DNA from: a virus
Reading direction: 5' to 3' (one strand)
DNA length: 22,491 nucleotides
Virus record (IMG/VR): IMGVR_UViG_3300037119_005156
Coordinates: 1-22,491 of that record
Both the position numbers and the translations under genes were made by a program. The notes beneath the pieces are model-generated. The model saw nothing but the letters and a program-made list of their open reading frames with translations, did no database searches and was not told where the DNA came from. Positions 1 through 8,400 of this stretch are shown here, piece by piece (within the stretch, counting starts at the first letter, position 1; every line of letters starts with the position of its first letter).

Positions 1-60
1 TCCCAGTTCCATCTTGGTGAGGTCAAGTCCACGGTAGGTGACGGGCCGGTTGAGATCCAC
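1..60 (-). CDS. Partial CDS, N-terminus of a virion gene after the adaptor
   Basis: Only the first 20 codons are in the window, reading VDLNRPVTYRGLDLTKMELG from a GTG start at 60. The start is set by a good ribosome binding site: GGAGG at 71-67 lies six bases upstream, overlapping the end of the adaptor gene, whose TAG stop is three bases before the GTG. The tight coupling and position after the head-tail adaptor suggest a head-completion or tail protein. The visible residues are too few to assign a family, and the gene continues past the left edge. Confidence 0.7.
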   Translation of the reverse strand, partial: MDLNRPVTYRGLDLTKMELG

Positions 61-63
61 GCC

Positions 64-699
64 CTACCTCCGCCGCATCAGCCGCAGTTGCTGCCTGATG
101 CGCTGCCACTGGCGCTCGTAGGAGTTGGCAGCCTCCATGATCCAGCGTGGGCCCATGTCCGTGTTGACGGAGTCCATCGTCCACTGCTGGTACAGGGCAC
201 GTGAGTTCAGGAGGCGCTGGTAACCCGTGAGCACGGCGTAGGTGCGAACACCGAACTCGGCATCGGCGTCACCCTCGAAGATCTCCCCCTCGGCGTCCAA
301 CTGGGTGCGCGACTGGTAGCCCCACAGCCGGAGGGAGTCGGTGAGTTCATCGAAGTACGGGATGCGGGCCCACGGGATGTGGAGCGAGCCCGCGAAGAGG
401 TCGAAGCCACCCTGTGCCGAGTCGTCGGACTGGTTGCTGGGGATGGTCGCCTGATAGGTGCCCTCACGGAACCACTCGACCCGGAAGACCTCCTCGAAGT
501 CCACGGGATAGTCCGCGATACCCGTCTGGATGTTGACGGTCTCCATGACCTCCAGCGGGTAGACCCTGCTGACCTCGTTGATGCCCTCGTTGAGGAGTTC
601 GTTCACCTCGGGCACGAGGAAGGTGGTGTTGGTGGGGTCACGGAGGTCGGACGAGACCAACGCTCGCAACTGTGCCCGGGTCTTCGGGGCGTACACCAC
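64..699 (-). CDS. Putative head-tail adaptor (connector) protein
   Basis: About 211 residues. After an N-terminal helix (KTRAQLRALVSSDLRD) comes a stretch typical of phage adaptors that dock under the portal: VNELLNEGINEVSRVYPLEV, then a beta-rich middle and an Arg-rich C-terminal helix ending LRLMRRR. Position directly after the major capsid gene fits a head-completion role. The frame stays open upstream to 891, inside the capsid gene, but that part reads as low-complexity shadow. The start is therefore placed at one of three GTG codons (708, 699 or 696) after the hairpin at 718-749. None has a strong ribosome binding site, so the exact start is uncertain. The assignment rests on pattern and position, not on a decisive motif. 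Confidence 0.65.
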   Translation of the reverse strand: MVYAPKTRAQLRALVSSDLRDPTNTTFLVPEVNELLNEGINEVSRVYPLEVMETVNIQTGIADYPVDFEEVFRVEWFREGTYQATIPSNQSDDSAQGGFDLFAGSLHIPWARIPYFDELTDSLRLWGYQSRTQLDAEGEIFEGDADAEFGVRTYAVLTGYQRLLNSRALYQQWTMDSVNTDMGPRWIMEAANSYERQWQRIRQQLRLMRRR

Positions 700-717
700 G
701 GACCGCACTCTAACAGC

Positions 718-749
718 AGTGGGGCCACCTCTTGCGAGGTGACCCCACT
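718..749 (-). terminator. Strong hairpin between capsid and adaptor genes
   Basis: Arms AGTGGGG (718-724) and CCCCACT (743-749) pair. After a single C/A mismatch, CACCTC (726-731) pairs with GAGGTG (736-741) around the loop TTGC. This gives 13 base pairs. On the minus strand it follows the capsid stop by 21 bases. What comes after is only weakly T-rich (GCTGTTAGAG), so it may be a partial terminator or an mRNA 3'-end stabiliser that raises capsid expression over downstream genes rather than a full stop. Confidence 0.6.
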
Positions 750-770
750 GGTCTCGGGACCGGCTGGGGC

Positions 771-1790
771 TCAGCCCCGGTTGACGGGCAGGGTGCCCGG
801 CAGGATGCCGGTGTGGAGCAGACGGAGGTGCTTGGGCCCCGTGTAGTTCACGAGGTTGGAGAGCACCTTGGCCCCCCACATCCCCTTCCACGACACGAGG
901 GCCGACTGGGCAGCCGGGTCCGCGTGATTGCCACCGGGCCGCACGAGGTACGCCCGCGTGGTCTGAAGGTCACCCCACGCGAAGTAGTCGGGACCGTGGA
1001 AGACGGTCTGGTAGATGGGCAGTGCGCCACCCACGCCACCAACGGCGCGGTACGTGTTGACCGTGGTCTCCACGAAGCGGACCCCGGCGTAGCGACCGAT
1101 CTCGCCGTCCAGCAACTGCGTGGCCGCAGCGTACTTGGACGCCTCGATCCAGCCACCCACGCTGGTGTCGTTCATCAGGTCGAAGGTGACATTGGGATGC
1201 ACCTTGGCCCGGAAGAAGCCGTCGGAGTAGGGCTCGATGGACTGGGCCTTGAGGGCGACGACCGCCTTCTTGACCTCGTCCCCGTTGAGCACACCGGTCG
1301 CGGTGATGTTGGCGATGGCCGCGACACCCTCGGCGAACTTCGCATAGGGCGCTGCGGGCACATCCGCGAGAGGTGCGACCACGTTGGCCGCGACCATGTC
1401 CATGACCGCCATGGCGTTCCATGCGGCTCGCTCTGCAGCGACCCCCATGAGGTCATGTGGGCTCATGTCCATCGACACGTCGGTGAGCCGAAGGGTCTTC
1501 ATCTTCTGAGCCGCGCCGAACTCGTCGAAGCCGATGGTGAAGTCCACTGGCGTGGTGGGCGTGCCCTCGACCGTGACGCCGTAGTCGGTGTCGAGGGTCG
1601 CGGAGTTGACCGGGACGTCGCCATAGGCGATGTACCGGATGAGGTTGGTGCCCGGGATCAGGGTCCCGTCACGGTAGTCGCCAGCCGTCAGCCACTTGAG
1701 CGCACGTCGGGCATTGGTCTCGATGGTCTTCATCACCAACGCGACAAGGGTCTTGTCGAAGTTGGTATCCGCGGTGCTGATCTCTGCCAT
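771..1790 (-). CDS. Major capsid protein, N4-gp56 family
   Basis: 339 residues, forming the icosahedral shell. It matches the N4-gp56 capsid family as I recognise it. The key stretch is AKVHPNVTFDLMND (195-208), then WIEASKY (214-220) and LDGEIGRYAGVRFVETT (227-243): the family's usual 'IHP..xxDLxxD - W..a.kY - i.nGEIG...GVRFVET' signature. An N-terminal arm with TLIPGTNLIRY (43-53) and a central helical part precede it. The ATG at 1790 has AAGGGG about seven bases upstream. The gene follows the scaffold gene by 23 bases and is followed by a strong hairpin. Length is typical for the family. Related proteins occur in podoviruses such as N4 and in many other tailed phages, so family membership alone does not fix the tail type. 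Confidence 0.9.
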   Translation of the reverse strand: MAEISTADTNFDKTLVALVMKTIETNARRALKWLTAGDYRDGTLIPGTNLIRYIAYGDVPVNSATLDTDYGVTVEGTPTTPVDFTIGFDEFGAAQKMKTLRLTDVSMDMSPHDLMGVAAERAAWNAMAVMDMVAANVVAPLADVPAAPYAKFAEGVAAIANITATGVLNGDEVKKAVVALKAQSIEPYSDGFFRAKVHPNVTFDLMNDTSVGGWIEASKYAAATQLLDGEIGRYAGVRFVETTVNTYRAVGGVGGALPIYQTVFHGPDYFAWGDLQTTRAYLVRPGGNHADPAAQSALVSWKGMWGAKVLSNLVNYTGPKHLRLLHTGILPGTLPVNRG

Positions 1791-1804
1791 TGGTCCCCTT
1801 CACC

Positions 1805-1823
1805 GGGGGGCCATCAGCCCCCC
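1805..1823 (-). promoter_or_regulatory. G6/C6 hairpin over the scaffold stop codon
   Basis: Six G (1805-1810) face at least six C (1818-1823) across a 7-base loop that contains the scaffold TGA stop (1816-1814). The hairpin ends about 14 bases before the capsid ATG. It could block ribosome run-through from the scaffold gene or mark a processing site that lets capsid mRNA be translated independently. The pairing is seen directly; the role is inferred. Confidence 0.4.
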
Positions 1824-2392
1824 TGCACTTCCTTGATCTGGCGGACCCAGTCCGGCGCGTACTTGACGAGGTCGTCCTTCAACTGCTCGGGGGTCTTGTC
1901 CTTGAGAGGGACCTCTCCCGCAGCCATGGTCCGACCAGAGCCGTTCGGGTCCATGACACCCTTGCGGGTGGGCGCGGCTGGGGGCGCAAGGCGCTCATTG
2001 AGTCCCGCGAGGCGAGCCTCGTCCATGGCCACGAGCACACCGGGGTCACCGATGGACTCAGCCGCGAACGGGTACTTGGCCGCACGTGTCTCCACGATGC
2101 GCAACTGGCGCTCTTCCGCGAGAGCCTTGGCGTTGGCGTCAGCCGCCGCCTTCCATCGCGCCGCTTCCTCGGAAGTGGCTGCAACGGTCTGGGACGCCTT
2201 GGCGGTAGTCCCGGCAGCGGCGGCCTGTAGGGCGGCCAACTGATCCCGGAGTACCCGCGTCTCCTCGTTGTGGGCCCTCTGCAGGCCCGACATCCGCTTC
2301 TCCCACGTCTCCGCCTCATCCGTGGGTGACGCATCAGGGGCCCCTTCGGGTGCCTGACCGTCCACCGGCGGCTGAGTGATCGGGTCTGTCAA
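1814..2392 (-). CDS. Capsid scaffolding protein
   Basis: 192 residues, probably the internal scaffold that templates capsid assembly and is then removed. It has a Pro/Asp/Glu-rich acidic N-terminus (TDPITQPPVDGQAPEGAP), a long Ala/Glu/Gln/Arg-rich coiled coil from about residue 28 to 105, then a Pro-rich linker and a short C-terminal part (PEQLKDDLVKYAPDWVRQI) that probably contacts the shell. This organisation and position directly before the capsid gene are standard for phage scaffolds. The start is a TTG at 2392; the choice is supported by GAGGAGG at 2407-2401, eight bases upstream. No protease fold is seen in it or next to it. Confidence 0.8.
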   Translation of the reverse strand: MTDPITQPPVDGQAPEGAPDASPTDEAETWEKRMSGLQRAHNEETRVLRDQLAALQAAAAGTTAKASQTVAATSEEAARWKAAADANAKALAEERQLRIVETRAAKYPFAAESIGDPGVLVAMDEARLAGLNERLAPPAAPTRKGVMDPNGSGRTMAAGEVPLKDKTPEQLKDDLVKYAPDWVRQIKEVQGG

Positions 2393-2423
2393 GGGATGTG
2401 CCTCCTCTGTATACGCCCCTTGG

Positions 2424-5400
2424 TCAAGAGGCGACCGGGACTCCCGGCTGTGGCTGCTGCGCTGACTGGTTCTTGCGACCGAGTGCCGCCTGCGATGTGG
2501 TCAACTGCCGGGCGAAGCGGGCAGCCGCCTCGTGGGTGGTGAACTCACCGTAGAACCGACCGGTCCGCTTGAACTGGTCGATGGCCTCCTGTGGGCTCAC
2601 CTGCTGACCGTTGACCACGGTCGGCAGGAGGTAGACCTTGCCATCCTGCTCGTAGGTGACCGGTGAGGCCACCCTGATCGAGCCGTCCTGCTGTGGGATC
2701 AAGCCCGACTGGTTGATGTCGTCGATGTTGCCGACCCGCGACTGCGCCGGGTGGAAGGCGGGGTTGGGCGCACCGTAGTCGGGCGCCTGCGGCCCGCCAC
2801 CCGTGATGTTGGACTCACGCAGCAGTTGGGCCTTCTTGAGTTCCTTGGGGTCGGTCATGGTGCCCTGCGTCAACTGCTGGGAGATGGACGCGGCGTAGCC
2901 GAAGTCGCGCCCAAGACCGCCCGCGTTGACGATCATCTGCTGGGCCGTGCTGAAGGGGTCGTAGGACCGCTGCGCGGACGAGGTGCCCTTGCGCCGGGCG
3001 TTCTCCAACTGCACCTCCTCCGCCTTCTGGGCCCAGAGGGGCATGTTGATGGGGATGTCCCACGGCTGGCCGGGCACCAACAGGTTGAGCATGCGCACGA
3101 GGGCCGGGTTGCTGTCGATGAAGTCGTGGAGGTCGGTGTCGGAGGTGGCCTGCAGCGCCACGCTGTTGTAGACGTTCGTGGCGAGGGCGAGACCACCCAG
3201 CGGTGCGTCCAAGCCGAACGGCTTCTTGAGCAGGAAGCGGGCCATCTCGGGCAGCACCTTGCCCCACATGTAGGACGCCGGGTAGAGCCCCAGATAGGGG
3301 TGGTTGATGCTCCGCTCGGTCCACGTGCGACCACGTCGGTAGTAGTGCGTGGAGTGCGCCTGCTCCTCACCCGCCTTGACGGCTGCCCTGCCCGCACCCC
3401 AGATGCGCTGCTCGTCCGCGTTGTAGTGATAGAACCGCTCGGAGTCGGGCAGCGCCAGCGCCTTGTCGAAGACCGCCTTGATCTCGGGTGACACCTTGGT
3501 GCTCGTGTAGCCCGAGTCCTTGCCCCACTGGGAGAAGGCGTTGAACAGCCCGGCGGACAGGGCATCAGGAGCCTCGCCGGTCATGGCGTAGTGCTCCCAC
3601 TTCTTGGCCGCCCACTCCTCGACGGGCTTGCTGAAGCCCTTGGGCACACTGCCCGTCTCGGCGGTGTAGGCAGCGATGAGCGCCGCCTCCCCGGAGGGGT
3701 CCAGTTCATCCCGGAAGATGTGGAACCCCTCGTGGATCATGGTGCTCACATCGGCGTTTCGCCCGACGTAGAGGGTGGCGGTTCCGTCAGCGTGACGGGC
3801 GGTTGCTCCACGGATGCCTCGGGCTCCTCGCTGGTGGAAGAGTCCTCCTGTGGGGTCAAGTTCTCGGAGAGATCGACGGGAGGCTGCGACGGCGGCACGT
3901 CCGGCGTCAGACCGGAGGAGGTCGCTCTCGGCCACTGACCGCGCCGCATCTCGGTGCTCAAGGAGTACTGAGTGGTCAATGTCTGAGCCTGCTGCGGCGA
4001 GTCGTCCGTGGGTGGCATCAAGGTCTCCCTCTGCGTCCCGGTAGTGGATGGGCGTATAGCGTGCGGCCTTGCCGGAACGTTCGCTCACGTCACCCAGCAG
4101 CAGGTGGGCGTCCTCGGCGTTGATGCCAAGGGACTTGCGGGCCCACTCCTCGTCGATCTGGTCGCCGGGCAGTGCGGTCACGTCCTCGATGACGCTGACC
4201 TCACCCCGGCCCAGCCGCAGTTCCCGCTCCTGCGGCACCCAGTAGGTGTCGTGGATGAGGTTGCCGTCGGCGTTGACGTGCCACCCGGCACGCGGCTGGC
4301 CCTTGATGGACACCCGGGTGATGGTCAGATCCTTGGGGTCACGTGAGGCGAAGGAGCGGGCGTCCGCACCGAAGATGCCCACGCCCCCCAACTCGTCCTT
4401 CCGGAACAGGATGCCGTCCATGTCGGTGAAGTGGACGAACAGGTTGTTGTGGGACGCCTCGATGCGCAGTTTCTGCTCGATCAACTTCCACAGATCCTCG
4501 TCCGTCGCACCCGCTCGACCGTAGATGTACAAGGCATCGGCGACCGCGCTGGCGTCGTCGCCGAACCGCGAGGGGTGGGTGAAGTAGTCGAGGAACTGCT
4601 CCGCCGTGACCTCGTTGCGGGCCGTCTTCCCGGCCATCTCCAGCCCGTCGAAGATCGTCTGGGCGTGGTCCCGGTCGTAGGTGATGCTGATGAGGTCGGT
4701 GGGCCCACCACCCATGGTCGAGATACCCAGTTCCGCGCGGGTCCGGATCATGTCGCTGAGGATGCCGGAGCGCCCCGTCGTCACGTGGTAGAACGAGGTG
4801 TCGTCCATGTCCGAGAGGGGCAGCCGGTCGGGGTTGTACTTGGCGTCCGCCTCCAGCACCGACGCCAGCCCGGGCACGTCGTAGGCCGACGTGATGTGGT
4901 CGGGCGGGACGTCCCGGACCATCCGCGCCTCACGGCTTGGGGCCACGATGCGCAGCACCCGGTCGCCATCACCGTCGATGGCGTGGAGCACGCCCTCCAC
5001 GCCGGGCGACAACTGGTGCAGCCGGATGATGGCCTCACGCAGTTCCTGCTCCGTGGCGTCCTTGGCGATGGGGATGTCCAGCGCCATCTGGGGGGTCCAG
5101 CCCTCCGGGCCTGCCTCGCCCGGCACGCGCACCCGGGTGCCGATGCTCCGGGAGCGCCCGCTGCCCCCACCGGAGGTGGCATGGAACCACTCCAGTGCGT
5201 GCGTGGGGTTGACGGGACGGACGGGATCGGCCTCCTTGAACACGAGGGAGGGCTCGGGGCCCCGGAGCACGTAGGAGTCGGTGCCAAGGGTCTCGTCCAT
5301 GGTCTTCGAGACGTGGGCCGTGCGGTGAAGGACTTGGTTGTCCCACACCTCGTTCACCGAGTCGATGTCGGCGAAGCGCCCGATGGCCATGTAGTCCGGG

Positions 5401-8400
5401 AGGGCCATGTGCTCCGGGATGTGGGGCGCCGGGGTGTGCTCGAAGACCCCACCGGGGGTCATGATCTCCTCGAACGGGCTGCGCCCACTCCGGGTGTTCA
5501 TCTGGGTCAGCCAGCGGATGGCGCCTTCCTGCCCCTTCGTGGTGTAGACGCCCTCGACCAGTTCCTTGGCGATCTCGCCCACCACGATGTGAACGGGACG
5601 AGGCCAGTTGGCCGGGTCCATGTGAGGGAAACGCGCCTCGATGTCGTCGTAGACGTTCATCGCCTCGTGGCCAAGGCCAAGGCTGCCGGGCTTGCCGATG
5701 TGGGACATCGGGACCACCGGGCGGGCGAGCGCATCCGGGCCGCTCTTGAGGTGCTCCTCCAGCATGAGCATCCACCGCTGGGCACCCAGCGTGCCCTCCG
5801 GACCGTAGAAGCCACTGGCGATGTCGGCCCTGACTTGGTCGATGACCCCACGGTGGTCTTTGCCCCACGCCCCCGGGCTGCTCCACGGGAAGTCCGTGTC
5901 GAGGCGGTTGAAGACCACCATGGCCTCACCGTGGAGGCTGGGCAGGCTGCCCGGGTCCGGCGCCCATGCTGCGGTGGGCACCTCCCCCTTCGACTGCATC
6001 TCGTCCTGCAGATGGACGAGCCAGCGCCTCGCACCCTCGGTCCCGGTGACGCCCCAGTAGTTGACGTCGATGTTGTCCTTGACCATCTTGATGACCGTCT
6101 CAGCCGGGTCCGACCACGAGGTCATGGAGCCCATCGGCCAGTCCTGATCGAGGTAGTCGTAGACCGCCGCCGCCTCCCCAAGGAGGCCGTTGGTGCGGGT
6201 GGTCCCACCGTGCAGTTGGACCCACTCGTCGGGCAGGCCAAGGTCCGCCGTCGGCGCAGGCTTCCCGCTCACGTTGGCGAGGGCCTTCTCCACCATGACC
6301 GCACCCTCGGCATGGGTCAGCCACATGACCGCACCCGCGAGTTGCTCGTCGCCCAACTGGGCGAGGCCATGGAGGTCGTCCTTGACCATCTGGATGACAG
6401 CGTCCGCGTCCACGCCCCATGACGCGAGGTCGAGCGGGTCGTACTCGTTGCCATACCCGTGGTAGACGCCCTGCGCAGCGGGTGGCAGGGCATCCACGGC
6501 CTCGGCGAAGTCGATGGGCGTGCCCGCACCGGTCGCGTTGTAATGATCCTCGATGGCCATGTTGCCCCGGTCCTTGAGCACCTGCACCGCCGGGCTCTCG
6601 TTGCCCATGGCCTCCTGCGTCAGGCGCTGCATCTCGACCGCCGCTGCGGGCGGCAGCGAAGCCTTGCCCTGCACGATGTCCTGATAGTCCGGTGGGCCCA
6701 AGAGGTCTTGGATGCTCGTGGCGGGCTTCTGGCCGACCAGATCGAGGGAGGCGGTGAACGCATCCTCGTCGTTGATGGTCTTGGCCGCCTGATCCATCCA
6801 CAACTTGATGCCCGCCTTCTGGTGGGGCGTGGCCAGCGGGTTGTTGAACTCACCCTCGGCCATGACGAGGACGATGTCGGGGTCCTCGTCCCAGTTGTCG
6901 GTGGAGAAGGGGTCGAACTCACCGGCCCACTCGTCATAGGCGGTCTTGGACACCGGGTTGGAGAGGATCTTGAAGTAGTCGTCCGGCAGGCCGACGGACG
7001 TGGCCGCACCCGTCAGGCTGGCCTCCATGGACTGGGTCCCCTTGACCTCGTCCAGCCACGCTTGGATGCCTTCCTTCTCCTCCGCCGAGAAGTGGGGGTC
7101 GAGCAGATCGGTCTCCGCCTGATGGATGACGACATCGACCTCGTCCCCCCACTGGGAGTGGTCATAGGGGTCGAAGTCGTAGGCCCAGTCCCGGTAGGAG
7201 TCCTTGGCCACCTGTGAGGTGAGGGCATCGAAGGGATCGACCGGCTCACCGGCCTGCGTGAACACGTTGGACTGGTTGGCGGCGGCCTCGTTCCTCTTGA
7301 GCGCACGCTTCATGTCGGCGAGTGCGAGGCGGACGTCCTTGTGTGCCGGGAAACCACTGGCCTCACCCTCGGCGATGGCCGCCTCCGCCTCGGCGATGCG
7401 TGCCCTCAAGGCAGGGTCGGTCCACACGCCGTCGGAGCCCATCTCCATGCCCTGCGTGTACACACCCTTGGGCAGATCCTTGGCCTTGGTGAAGGCATGT
7501 GCGCCGGGCGCGAGGCGCACGTTGAGCACCTCTTCGAGGGACTCCCCGCGCTTCCTCCCGAAGCGCCGCATGAGGTTCAGGAAGGAGTCCGCCGCCTTGG
7601 TCGCAGCCGCGAGGTCGGAGCCGCCCTTGAGGTGGTGAGCGATGAGTTCGGTCCGCCATTCCGCCGCCGACTTGCCCGACGCCATGAGCCACGCCTTGCG
7701 GATGTACTCCGGGTCGGCCCCACCGGCCACGCCGTTCATGTGGTTCTCGAACTGGGACGCGGACATGCCCGTGGAGCGCACGTGGTGCTGGAGATGGACC
7801 CCCGACTGCTTGCCGAACTGTGCGGCCACGTCGGACAGGTTGACCCGGTCGGCACGCCCGAAGCCCGCTGGCTTGTGGCCGTCCATGCGGGCCACCATGG
7901 CCCGGGTGTCGTCGCCCAGCACGCCCCGGTCACCGAAGTACTGGAGCATCACCGCCTGCTTGTCGGGCACCACCAACTGGCCCGTGACGGCATCGGTGTA
8001 CGTGTAGGCGTCCACCATCTGGTTCCACAGTTGGGGGTTGATGTCGTTGACCCCACTGTAGAAGTTGTCGGCAGCCTCCTTGGCCGCGTGCCGGTCCTTG
8101 TTGAGGGCCTTGACCGACCGGGCGTTGCGGGCGCTGTTCTCGCCCCACTCCGCGATGACCCGACCCTGTGGCGTGGCCGCACCCAAGGTCCGCCGGACCT
8201 CGATGTCCGTGGCCATGGACAGGATCACGAACTCCTGCTGATCGACGTAGGACTCACCGCCATCGACGAGGTGGTTGAGGAGTTCGTGCCACGCGACGTC
8301 CTTCTCGTTCCAATGCCAGCCCGGCTTGATGCCCCGCAGGATGTTGAAGAAGGGACCTTCGACCCACTCCTGCGCCCAGAACAGGGGGCTGTAGGTGAAG

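Noticed and set aside
732-2243. Plus-strand open frame of 503 codons opposite capsid and scaffold
   Set aside because: It has low-complexity Gly/Arg/Val/Asp content; the minus strand encodes a recognisable capsid protein.
4431-6422. Plus-strand open frame of 663 codons inside the giant gene
   Set aside because: It is antisense shadow; the opposite strand shows six homologous protein modules here, which proves that frame is the coding one.
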